From positions 1-64,000 of the forward strand of contig JABLUY010000069.1 of NCBI GenBank assembly GCA_013306675.1: DNA of 64,000 bases, given 5' to 3'. Positions 40,204-49,787 of the stretch are shown here, piece by piece (the stretch's first letter is position 1; the number at the start of each line of letters is the position of its first letter). The notes below the pieces were generated by a model, which ran no database searches, was not told the DNA's origin, and was given only the letters and a program-made list of their open reading frames with translations. Both the position numbers and the translations under genes were made by a program. This stretch comes from Thraustochytrium sp. TN22. Its lineage: Eukaryota > Sar > Bigyra > Thraustochytrida > Thraustochytriidae.

Positions 40204-41140
40204 CTCGCTCGCCAGGGCTCCAGTGACCGATGCCGAGACGTGAGCCTGCTTGTGTTCGCGCGCCGCGCCTTGACGTCCGTCCAGAGCGCCAACCTATCCG
40301 AGTCCACGCACACGGCCGCGCGCGTTCCGTCTTCGCGCTCCACGCCAGCCTCCTCGCCCCCGCGTCGCTCGCGCTCTGCTCGGCCACCGGGCCAGCCTGC
40401 CTGTTTGCCTGCCAGCGCAGCGCAGTTCGCCGCCGGCGCCCGGTCGCCGGCGTCGGGCTCCTGCGCGCCGTCGCCGCCGTCGTCGTCGCCGCCGAAGCGG
40501 TCTCGCCGCGCCGTACCGGCCCAAGAGCTTCTCGCCGTCGGCGGCGCGTTTCTCGTCCGTGCAGTTCTGCCAGGCCGCGCCGCGCGCCGCGCTTGCTCCG
40601 CTTCCGCTCCGGGTCGCGGGCGCCGCGGCCCGCCGGCTCGGCCTCCGAGTCCGACTCGGAGTTGGACGCCGGCTGGCGCAGCTCGACGTTGACCGCGAGC
40701 TCGATCTATCTTCAAGGTCACGGTCTTTGACCCCGCTCAGCGGTCACGAGCTTGCCAAGTGATGGTGACTTGCACGCACACCTGTGCTGGGACATGGTGG
40801 ATTGGTACCGTGGCCAGGTGCTAACTTACGCTAACTTGCCACCTGGTGCATGACTCGATGATGGTGCGCCGGGTGCGCTCCACTTGCAGGCAGGCTGGGG
40901 CAGGCTTGGCACGGTGCCAGGATCGGGATGGGTCGCTAGCCGCCGGCTCAGGCTGTCCGCGGCCGGCCGGGGCTCCGTGGAGTACGAGAATTTCACCTCA
41001 CTCCATTCGGGCCGAGCCTCATCATCGCAACGAGCCCGACGTGGCCTGGAAGGGTGCTCAAGCGCCAGCGACCACAGGATAATTTGAAGGCGGTCCTCTT
41101 GGCTTCGCGCGCGCGCGGTGAGCTGAGCGGATGAATGTCT
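40204..41140. other. Intergenic region upstream of the flavoprotein
   Basis: No gene is supported. Long frames on both strands at 40200-40730 are Arg/Ala-rich and lack conserved features. Two copies of GCTAACTT occur at 40819-40838. Confidence 0.5.
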
Positions 41141-41159
41141 CGCGGCCTGCCGCCGGCTC

Positions 41160-41590
41160 AAGAATCGCGCCTTTGTCAGCATGCCCACGGTGGAGCTCAT
41201 CTCGTGCTCGCGTCGGACCATCATCGAAAGAGCGTCCGGCGGCAAGAATGGCATGATGCCCCTGGTGGTCAAGAAGTGGGGCGCGCGCGTCCTTCCAATC
41301 CGGAGGAGAGCATGGATGCGGACCTCAGCCTGGCCGATAAAATGGCCGTGTACGCGCACCTTCGTGACCTGCAGGGCTGCTTTGCCATCCCCTTCCTCAT
41401 GTTCTTCGGCCAATGGGCCTACATCAGCCACGTGCTGGTCACCTGGCGGACGAACGCGAGTTGCTCGCGTCGCTCGTGGCCAAGGCGGAGACGGGGGACG
41501 ACAAGTGCGGCATCCGAGACGGCGCCATCGAGGTGTCAAGCTGATCGACCTTGAGTCCGCGCGCAAATCACGTGGGCGACAAGGCCGGCG
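41160..41590 (+). pseudogene. Decayed protein-kinase-like gene fragment
   Basis: Three frames in order carry pieces that read like one kinase-fold protein. First comes a segment with MPTVELISCSRR and MMPLVVKKW. Then comes MAVYAHLRDLQGCFAIPFL...AYISHVLVT, like the alpha-C to hinge region with the LQG/IP pattern of divergent protist and fungal kinases. Last come LADERELLASLVAK, CGIRDGAIEV (compare the HGD-type catalytic loop) and KLIDLESARKS (compare the DFG/DFE loop). The catalytic His appears to be lost and no single frame spans the parts, so it looks broken. Downstream to about 42040 nothing clearly related is seen. The assignment rests on pattern only. Confidence 0.42.
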
Positions 41591-43649
41591 ATGGCAGCGC
41601 TGCGTGCCATCTCTGGGCAGCGCAGCCGCGAAGGCTCTGCGCAGCCTCGAAAGCGCGTTCGTCGAGGCCCTGGCCAAGGGGAGCCACGTTGACCGACTCG
41701 GGCGTGCACGTACTTTTCCACGAACGGTCTCTGGTAGCTACAAGCAAGCGTGAGCAGCTCGAGGCCCAGGGCAATGGGTGGTTTTCATGCCATCTTGCAC
41801 GCACCGGAGGGGCGCAGCGTTGGCAACAGCACGTTGGCAGTTGGCCCGCCTCGATCGCCCTAGATAGTGACTTGTACAGCGCGGCGCAGGCTTTTCAGGC
41901 CTCACCTTCGCCGAGTGAAGGGCACCTTGTCCATCTGCAGCACGCGTGTGAGGCTGTGAACCCGCCCAGGTCGTGCCCGTCAGCTCTTCATGCAGGTCTC
42001 TGTGGTCAACTCGTTGGGTCGTGTCATTCTATGAGCGTGTGAGCACCAGTTCTTGTTGAACCTCTTGAGCGCCGGGTCGGTCTCGACGCTGCCAGCGTTG
42101 CTCGTGTGACATCGGGCCCCGATTGTTTCTTCGGCGGGCCGCTGCCATACTCATCCCATCGCATCACTGCAAGCTGACGACCCCGACCTCTTGATCATGC
42201 TGGCACCGGCCGGTCGCCAGCCCCATCCAAGGTTGACGCAGAACACGTCCAGCGAGGCACGCACGCGCACGCACAGGCACGCACGTGGACGCACGCAGTC
42301 ACGGTGCCCATGCCACGCACGCAGGCACGCACGTACGTCACGCGCGGCGTGAATCCCCGGGAAGCTCTTTCACCTGCAGTGCAGTGCCCCGTGATCTCCT
42401 TGGACCCTCCACACGTAGGCCTACACGCTGGCTGCGCAAGATCGCGCCTGCCAGTGCAAGTTCGCCGAGGCTGCCATGCTTTGTCCGGCCAGAAACCCGG
42501 AGGCTCAGACATCCTCATGAGACAGGCGGGTTGGTCAGGTGGTCGACGGGGTGGCGACGATCGGCGGCGCGGGCCTGCGCGCCTCCGCTTCTCGCGACCT
42601 GGCGAGGGGGCGTGTGCCGGGTTGTCGAGGCCTGCCTGCTGCCTGCGCAGGCAGCGCACCGGCGGCCGGGCCTCCAGGCGGGTTGAGCGACCTGGCTGGC
42701 CGCTGAGCGGCTGAGGTAGTAGCGGCGCTCCATCCATCCCGCGCTTGCGTGCACCCGGTGGCGGTCACGGCTGGAGCTGGCGGGGCTGGGCCGGGCCGGG
42801 CCGGCGCGAGGCTCCCGTTCAGCCGTGGCCCTCGAGCGGGTGGCTGCAGCGGCGTGGGTTCGGGGATGGCCCGTGACCCGCCCGTTGCGCGGCGGGCCAC
42901 GCCGCGACCGCCGCGACCGCAACCTGCGTGCTGCGTTGCACCGCGCTACCTTGCGCCGCGCTGCGCTGCGCCGCGCTGCGCTTGTCGCTGCGCTACGCTT
43001 TGTCACGATGCTGCGCGGCTACGTTACAGCGGATTCGCCATTGGCACGCACTGCTGAATTGGGGCGGATTATCCGCGGATAGGCTGACCTGACCGTGCCA
43101 CGACTTGAGGCTCTGCGCTGCGGCGCGGGCCACTCGGGGCGAGCGCGATCCGCCGCGCCCCAGCCCGGCTCGGCGGGCGTCGCCTCGCCCTGCCAGAAGC
43201 GCTGGCCCGGCCTGCGCCGCTGCGCGGCACGCGAGCCTCTCGATCCTCCTTTGCAGGCTTCGCTCGCTCCGCCGCTGTCCCACAGCCCGCGCAAGGCAGC
43301 GCGGTAGTAGAGCCGGCGCGGGTCCCCCTCGCCGCGCTGCGGGAAGCCGCAGCTTCAATCCCGCTTTGATCCGCACCTGTGGTGGCGGTCGCCCATGTCG
43401 GCCCCTAGGGCCGCAGAAGCGAGTGCGGGATCCGCGGGGCCGCTGCGGCCTCGTGCGCTCCCACCCCCCCCCCCCCCCAGCCGCCCGCAGTGCAGCCGGT
43501 GGGCCCACAGCCGCCCCGGGCCGGTCCACGCGCACTGGCCCCGGCGTGCCTGGTGCCGCGGAGCGCGCAGCTCTCCTGCCAGTGGGTAATAGCCCGGCCT
43601 GACTGTGAAGTTGAGTAGGCCTGCTCGGGCTGACTGCGAATTACTAACT

Positions 43650-43657
43650 TATAAATA
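43650..43657 (+). promoter_or_regulatory. Orphan TATA-box-like sequence
   Basis: TATAAATA follows CTAACT in a very GC-rich setting. It has no assigned gene downstream; the first plus-strand ATG after it is at 44568. Confidence 0.35.
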
Positions 43658-44567
43658 GGCGGGCAAGTGGCGGGCAGGCGGGAGGCGCGCCGCGAGCAGC
43701 GCCGTGAACTGGGCGCGCAGAGCGGCAAGCGGCCTCGCGCGCGCGCGGGCGGCGAGGCGGCGCGCATCGCGCAGGGCACGGCGGCCGGGCGCGGAGCCCG
43801 CCCCCGGGCGCGGAGCCCGCCCCCGGGCGCGGCCCCGCGGCCGCCGCGCGCGCGCGTGCGTGCGTGCGTAGCTTTGACGCGTTGTCGAGCGCGGTGAGGA
43901 CCACGGTCCATCAACGCGGCGCGTAGAAGGCACGCAAGCAGGCAAGCGCGGGCGCGCAGCGCGCAGCCAGACCCGCAAGAAGAGAGAGGGCAAGCCGACC
44001 GAGGCCAGCGAGACCGCACCGCGCCGCAACGCGTACCCGCGCGCGCCCGCGCGGTCGCTCGACTCGCGCTGTGCCTCGCTGGAGTCGCGCGCACGCGGCC
44101 CCGGCGGCACGCGGCCATCCGGCCGGCGATCCGCGGCCGCCAGTGCTCATCGTTCCCCGTGGCCAGGGACCTCAACGCCGTCGCCTTGCCGTCGCCTCGC
44201 CGTCGCAGCAGGCACAGTCGCGAGCGTAGCAGCTCCCTCACCTGCCTCCCTGCCTCCCTGCCTCCCTGCGTCCCGCCCTCCCTTGCCTTGCCCTGCCCTG
44301 TTTGCCCACTAGGTACGACGAGGCCCTGCTGGGGTGGCAAGAGCACGAGGTAGACCTCGCAGCTGCTGCGCTGCGCAAGCGCAAGGTGGACCTGCAGCTG
44401 CTGCGCTGCTCACGGCGGGCTCCGGAGGAGAACTCGCTAGGACCTGTGCGACCGTCGTTGGTGTCGCCGCGCGTCACTGCACATCTGTGCGGCGCGAGGC
44501 CTCGCTCCCGCTCACGGACCCATCTGCGAGACCGCTAGCCCAGGACGCTGCCCAGGTGCACGGCAAC

Positions 44568-44720
44568 ATGCCGAACGAGAACAGGAGCGCGGACGAGCTG
44601 GACCAGTCGCTCTCCGGGCCTGACGTCGAAGGCGACAGCACCCATGATTCAGAGCAGGCCGGCGAGATGAGCGCGGCCGCGCAGCCACCGAATCAGCACC
44701 CCCCCTGCGAACCTGCTTGA
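44568..44720 (+). CDS. Possible small acidic protein, 50 residues
   Basis: The first ATG on the plus strand after the TATA-like box at 43650 opens a 50-residue acidic, Ser/Glu-rich frame (MPNENRSADELDQSL..., ending CEPA). The preceding frame has a charged, helix-like stretch at 44311-44440, just after a pyrimidine tract ending CACTAG that could be a 3' splice site. No family is recognised, and this may be chance. Confidence 0.2.
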   Translation: MPNENRSADELDQSLSGPDVEGDSTHDSEQAGEMSAAAQPPNQHPPCEPA

Positions 44721-45146
44721 GCGGCTTTTGCAAAGGCTCATACCCGGGGCCCGCCCACCGACGCTCTTCGCAGGTGGATCGAACCTGAGCGACGCGCACG
44801 GCGGCGAGAATGGCCGCTGAGGACGCGTGATGGAGATCGCCCGTGCGACCCCCGGAAGCAGCGTTCACGATGCCTCGGCCGCAGGCTTCCTTCTTTTCTG
44901 GGCTCCCCGCCGCCCTTTTTCTGAATCACACCCAAGCTACGCCTCGCAAACCCACCACGAACCCCTCCCCTCTTCCCTCTTTTTTGCCGCACGACGCGCC
45001 ACTTTGCTACAATCTGTGCGCGCAACGCGCTCTCCTTTGCCTTTGTCCTGACCACAATTCATTTTACCGCTTTCAATCACTGCAAACAACTTTTGAAAGC
45101 ACTTCACATTTGGTACATTACGAACCGCGTCACAGTTAGCTAGACG

Positions 45147-46910
45147 CTAGACTGTCGCAAGCTGCGTGCTGGACGCGGTCAGCTGCGTGGCGTCGAGGCC
45201 AGCACGCTTGCGCAGCGTGTGAAACCTGCGCGAGGTGAGCTGCGTCGCGCGCAGGTGCGAGAAGAACTTGTCCTCCGAGAAAATGGGCGGCACGCGGCGC
45301 AACGCGCCCAGCGCGCCGTCGAAGTCCAGCAGGCGCAGCTGCACGTCCAGCGTCTTGAGCAGCGCCAGGCAGGCGCGCCACAGGAAACGCTCCTTGCGCT
45401 CCTGCGTGTCCCAGAACAGGTAGCAGTCCCACAGCCGCGCCGCCACGTCCAGCGGCAGCGACTTGGTGAAGAGCGTCAGAAGCCAGTTCACTATGTACAT
45501 GTCCGGACGCAGGCCCAGCTCCGCAAAGTGCGCGTGCACCTGCGGCACCTGCTCTTCCAGAAGGGACTCGAAAAAGTCCAGGTACCGCGTCAACAGCGTC
45601 CCGTCGGGGTTACGCAGGACCTGGTAAAATTGGTAGTCCTGCAGTAGGTTGCAAAAGCACACAAAGGCGGCGTCTCGCTCCAAGTACAGCAGCAGCATCG
45701 CCGCCACGTGACTCATTCCCTGCACGTACCCGAGACCGGGCCGGAACTGCGAGAAGGCCTCAAGGATCTCGCGAAGCGCCACGCGCTGCGACCCGCCCCC
45801 CTCATTGAAGAATGCAAGCGACGGGAACGTGCGGCTCAGGTCCTGCTCAATCTGCGTCGCCAGGCTCGTCTGCCGCGTTACCATGCGCGCTCGGGGTGGG
45901 GGCGGTCTCACGGCCAGCGACGACGACGACGAAGATGACGGCGACGACAACGGCGACGCCGACGCCGACGCCGACGCCGATGCCGAGACTGCCTTTGCGC
46001 CGCCGCTGTGGCCGTCCTCACGCGGCGCCGGCTCGCGCTCTGTTTGCGAGTCCATACGCGGCCGTGTGGTCGCCGCGTGCCGCGCGCTACGCCGTGCCGT
46101 CCGCGCTCTCGGAGCGGACGCCGGCGCTGGCGGGCTACGGCCGTCCTCGCTGCCGCTCTCCTCCACGGTCGCCTCGCTGCCGGCGCTGCCGGCGCAGCCG
46201 GCAGCGCCGGCGCAGCCGGCGCAGCCGGCGAGCGCTTTGGCCCCCGCCCCGCGCTCCACGTCCTCCTCCGCGCAGCCCTCCCACACGGTGTCGCCGGCCG
46301 ACGAGGCGCCGCTCAGCGTGGCCGTGGACGTAGAAGCCGTACCAACCGGCGAGTCATCCTCGCCGCCGTTCCCTTCGACCGTCTTCAGCGTCATCACGGA
46401 CCCAGCCTTGGCGTTCTCCTTGGCATCCTTGCCCCGGCCTGCACTGCGCGCGCGGCGACCCTCTACGCCATGGACGCCCACTGCGGCGACGGCGGCGGCG
46501 GCGGCGGCCATCCCGCCGTCGCTGAGTCCACCCTCGTTCTCCACGTCTTCATCGTCATCGTCGCCGCCGTAGGCCCCCTCCTCCTCTTCCTCAACGTCCT
46601 CGTCCTCGAGGCCGCCCGAGCCGGAGCCGGACCCGTCTGTGAGCGTGTCGTAGCCGCCGTCCTCGCGCTCCGTGACGTAGCGCACCTCCTCGGCGCGGGC
46701 GCGCAGCACCTGGAAGAGCTCCTCGTTGATGCGCAGCTCGTTGCCCACGAGCAGCGGCCAGGCGCGCGGGCGCACGGACGACGGGATGCCCGCGCGGCAC
46801 GCCTCGTGCAGCTTGTGCCTGAAGAAGCCCGACTGCCGCGCCGCCGGCCGCCACCGCGGCAGCAGCTCGCCGCGCCACACCGCCACCGCGCGCACGCGCT
46901 CCTCGTCCAT
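45147..46910 (-). CDS. TBC-domain Rab GTPase-activating protein
   Basis: A 587-residue Rab-GAP that should speed GTP hydrolysis by a Rab in membrane traffic. The N-terminus contains the TBC entry CRAGIPSSVRPRAWPLLVGN. A 250-residue acidic, Ser-rich insertion (about 85-340) splits the domain. The core then has both catalytic fingers: IEQDLSRTFPSL (Arg finger, near residue 355) and YVQGMSHV (Gln finger, near 395). RPDMYIVNWLLTLFTKSLPLDVAARLWDCYLF follows. The pattern is closest to TBC1D12/TBC1D14. The start is the ATG at 46908-46910. The C-terminal tail after the TBC fold is short (TSRRFHTLRKRAGLDATQL). It lies alone between a gene-poor region and a minisatellite. Confidence 0.92.
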   Translation of the reverse strand: MDEERVRAVAVWRGELLPRWRPAARQSGFFRHKLHEACRAGIPSSVRPRAWPLLVGNELRINEELFQVLRARAEEVRYVTEREDGGYDTLTDGSGSGSGGLEDEDVEEEEEGAYGGDDDDEDVENEGGLSDGGMAAAAAAVAAVGVHGVEGRRARSAGRGKDAKENAKAGSVMTLKTVEGNGGEDDSPVGTASTSTATLSGASSAGDTVWEGCAEEDVERGAGAKALAGCAGCAGAAGCAGSAGSEATVEESGSEDGRSPPAPASAPRARTARRSARHAATTRPRMDSQTEREPAPREDGHSGGAKAVSASASASASASPLSSPSSSSSSSLAVRPPPPRARMVTRQTSLATQIEQDLSRTFPSLAFFNEGGGSQRVALREILEAFSQFRPGLGYVQGMSHVAAMLLLYLERDAAFVCFCNLLQDYQFYQVLRNPDGTLLTRYLDFFESLLEEQVPQVHAHFAELGLRPDMYIVNWLLTLFTKSLPLDVAARLWDCYLFWDTQERKERFLWRACLALLKTLDVQLRLLDFDGALGALRRVPPIFSEDKFFSHLRATQLTSRRFHTLRKRAGLDATQLTASSTQLATV

Positions 46911-47070
46911 CGCAGGCTCCGCCGCCGCGCGCCGCGCCGCGCCGCGCGCCGCCGCGCCGCCGGGGGGCGGCCAGACTCGGCTTCGCGCTCTGGGCGCGTG
47001 CTGACCTCTCTCTCTCCCTCTCTCTCTCTCTCTCGCCTACGACTACGACTACCACGAGCAGAGCCACGAG

Positions 47071-47505
47071 GAGCTGGGCGCGGAGGACGAGGCCGTCGCC
47101 GGGGACGAGGAGCTCCGCCGCGAGCTGCGGCGCCATCAGCCGCGCGCAGCCGCCTTGCTCAGGCGATGAGTGTCGCAGGCACATGTCTTATCTGTACTGC
47201 GAGAAGAGCTGTGCTACCGGGAGCTGGACGCGGAGGGCGAGGCTGTCGCTGGGGACGAGGAGCTCGGCCGCGAGCTGCGGCACCATTAGCCAAGCGCAAC
47301 AGCCTTGCTCAGGCGACGAGGCTCGGGAGTGTCGCAGGCACATGTCTTTTCTGTACTGCGAGCAGAACTATGCTGCCAGGAGCTGGACGCGGAGGGCGAG
47401 GCTGTCGCTGGGGACGAGGAGCTCGGCCGCGAGCTGCGGCACCATTAGCCAAGCGCAACAGCCTTGCTCAGGCGACGAGGCTCGGGAGTGTCGCAGGCGG
47501 CTTGA
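47071..47505. repeat. Minisatellite, three copies of a 150-159-base unit
   Basis: Copies start at about 47071, 47221 and 47380 with GAGCTGGRCGCGGAGG. They run through GACGAGGAGCTC, TTGCTCAGGCGA and TGTCGCAGGC. Copies two and three are nearly identical; copy one is more diverged. The array lies 160 bases upstream of the TBC gene start, after a CT-rich tract (about 47009-47034). Confidence 0.92.
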
Positions 47506-48633
47506 TGAGTTTGGAGCGTGTTGCTGACTCACTCGCGGACTCGTCGCTCTGACGATGGCTTACTGTCATGGCAGACTGGGCAGAACTGGCGGAGCGGCAG
47601 CGCGGGCCGAGGCGGATCCTGCCGAATCCCTGTGGCGCCGTCGGTGCGAGGAATGCAGTGTACATCATGATGGCATCAACGAGCGGCCTAGATCGTAACT
47701 TAATTTCGCCTCACTGTCAGGCTGGCTACTGAATGCTCGATTCCGTCTGCAGTTTCTACGTTCGTACCACGCTTGTGCTCGTTCTTGGAATCCATTTGGA
47801 GTTTCTTCAGCTTCTTCGTCCACGGTGCTTCTTACTTGGCACAAGAGCCTTCCTGCTTGCCCAGGCAGGCAAAGATGAGCTGGCGCCCCGGCATTCTGGA
47901 TTCCGCACCGAAGTCATCTCGGAATGATCAAGGACAGCTCCGAGTCGCCGAAATTAGTTGCGATAGAGCAAATCACTAGCCGCTGCCCCAATCGCAACTT
48001 CCGCGTGTGCTTCGACTGCAACGAAGCAAAAGAAAACACCGAGCTTTCGAGCGTCGGGTCTCAGCTTGACCTTTTGTGGTAATTCTTTCATGAGCACCTC
48101 CTTCATCAATCGATCGATCGATCGAAACCACAGAGTGCCTGCCAGAGGAGCTTGGTTTGCTCCAAGTGTTTCCTTTCCAACCGATACAAGACACGCGTCC
48201 ACTGCAGCCTGGCGGCTGGCACCTGCCACTGCGTTCTTCGAGAATGCTGTGACTGGGCCGTGACGCCAAGGTCCGCACCCCGCCTGTCCCGGAGTCAAAC
48301 GCAATCGGGTTGGCCAGACCAGCGGCAGCCCCGTGCCGCAAGGCGCAAGAGTCCGCTCGGACCCGTGGCACTTCAGGCTGGCGCGGTCTGGCAGGACAGG
48401 CGGTCGATTTGATAGGCAGCGAGCGGCGCGTGCGCGCGGGGGCAATGCGGCCGCGCGGCTGCACAGCGCGCAGAGCCGGCGGCGACTCCGAGGACGAATG
48501 TTCAACAAGGGTTGCTGATTTCCAGGCGCGCGCAAAGCAAATCAGGCTGGCTTGTCAAACCAGAATCGTCGCCGGCGCTCTGGCTAGCTAGCCAGCTAGC
48601 TAGCAAGCTAGCTGGGAGAGGAGCGGCGAGAGG
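47506..48633. other. Intergenic region upstream of the homeobox gene
   Basis: No gene is seen. It contains an ATCGATCG run (about 48105-48124) and, just before the homeobox start, a dense cluster of GCTAGC/CTAGCTAG motifs (48583-48612). Confidence 0.55.
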
Positions 48634-49686
48634 ATGACGCTGCCTGTGGCGCCTGCAGAGGCCTCAGGCGCCAGACGGCGGCCCGCGGCTACGCGCAGAC
48701 TGCAGGCCGGAGCTTTCATGGGCCCGGATGAGGTCGCACTCGATATGGCGCTCTGTTCGGATGGGGACTGGCTGCTGCACCAGATCGGCGGCCTCGAAGG
48801 CGCAGCGCTGCACGACGCAAGCTTTCACCTGGACTCCCTGCTCGCCAACCCCGGGCTGGGCGACTTCGGCGTCGACGACTGCCACAAGTCGGAGCTCAAC
48901 CGTGGCTTCCGTCCAGGAGGACCGCTACCGCCGCCGCCGCCGGCGGCATCCTCGTCGCAACTGGCGCCGGGGACCACCATGCCGCCCCGCCACGCGAGCA
49001 GCGGCTCGACCGGCGCGCACAGGTCGCCGCGCAAGAAGCGGCTCGTGACTGCCAGGTCCGCGGACAGCTCCTTGAGCGCGCCCAACCGGCTTTCGCGGTT
49101 TGGGAGCAGCAGCAGCAGCAGCAGCAGCAGCATCTGCAGCAGCTTGAACGGCAGCAGCGTCGCGAGCAGCGCGTCGCCCAGGTCCTCTTGGGCAGACGAG
49201 GAGGAGACGAAGCGCGGACCAGACGGCCGCGGCGACGTCGCTGGCCACGCGAGAGCCGAGCTGGGCGGCAGCCGCTTCCTGCGGGCCTACAAGAGCGACA
49301 GCCTCCTGACGTCCCCCGCGGCAACGCCGCAGCAAAGGAGCGACGCGGCGGCCGAGCTCAAGCAGGTGGAGAGCTCCGAAGTGCTCAAGACGTGGTTCTT
49401 CGAGCACATCGACAACCCGTACCCGTCGCCCGAGGAGAAGAAGCTACTGCGCGAGCTGACCGGCATGACCAGCACGCAGCTCCGCAACTGGTTCACGAAC
49501 TTCCGCAAACGCCACTGGAACCCGATCCGCGCAGGCCGCGAGCCGCGCTCCTACGTCGACTTCATCTTGTACAAACGCCTCCACGAGCTCGGTGTGCCCG
49601 GTTTGCACGCCGGCCCGCCCACCTTTCGCGACGTCACCGCGCAGGCGGCGCTTTTCCAGCATCGCGAGGCGTCTGACGCAGTCTGA
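48634..49686 (+). CDS. TALE-class homeobox transcription factor
   Basis: A 350-residue protein with a C-terminal homeodomain at about residues 248-302: EVLKTWFFEHIDNPYPSPEEKK, then LTGMTSTQLRNWFTNFRKRHW. The PYP between helices 1 and 2 is the three-residue loop extension that defines TALE homeodomains. The recognition helix reads WFTNFRKR rather than the usual WFINARRR, with Thr at position 50 and Phe at 52, so its DNA preference may differ. The N-terminal half has Pro and Ser runs, the latter coded by an AGC repeat (49109-49134). The ATG at 48634 is the first after a CTAG cluster. It converges on lpxA with a 101-base gap. Confidence 0.9.
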   Translation: MTLPVAPAEASGARRRPAATRRLQAGAFMGPDEVALDMALCSDGDWLLHQIGGLEGAALHDASFHLDSLLANPGLGDFGVDDCHKSELNRGFRPGGPLPPPPPAASSSQLAPGTTMPPRHASSGSTGAHRSPRKKRLVTARSADSSLSAPNRLSRFGSSSSSSSSSICSSLNGSSVASSASPRSSWADEEETKRGPDGRGDVAGHARAELGGSRFLRAYKSDSLLTSPAATPQQRSDAAAELKQVESSEVLKTWFFEHIDNPYPSPEEKKLLRELTGMTSTQLRNWFTNFRKRHWNPIRAGREPRSYVDFILYKRLHELGVPGLHAGPPTFRDVTAQAALFQHREASDAV

Positions 49687-49787
49687 CCCTTCAAGTTGCG
49701 TGTACGCAAGAACATATCAGCAGCCTCGACCTCAGAACTTGAAGACGAGATGTCTTGAGGTGAGCAAAACAATTTCACGTACGTGTT

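Larger units (their letters stand above)
41591..45146. other. Gene-poor 3.5-kb region
   Basis: No confident gene. Features seen: a GCACGCAC-type run (42258-42335), a 15-base C run (43464-43478), a TATAAATA box (43650-43657), two to three tandem GGGCGCGGAGCCCGCCCCC units (about 43787-43830), a CCTGCCTC pyrimidine tract followed by CACTAG (about 44236-44310), a short frame at 44568-44720 and a less GC-rich stretch at 44880-45140 that should be the 3' end of the TBC gene. Confidence 0.5.

Noticed and set aside
46008-47552. 514-codon plus-strand frame opposite the TBC gene
   Set aside because: It is the antisense of the TBC low-complexity insertion followed by the minisatellite. It is Arg/Ala-rich with no conserved motif.
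47733-47927. Small hydrophobic frame (64 codons)
   Set aside because: It has no conserved pattern, an isolated position and no promoter or splice signal. It is likely chance.
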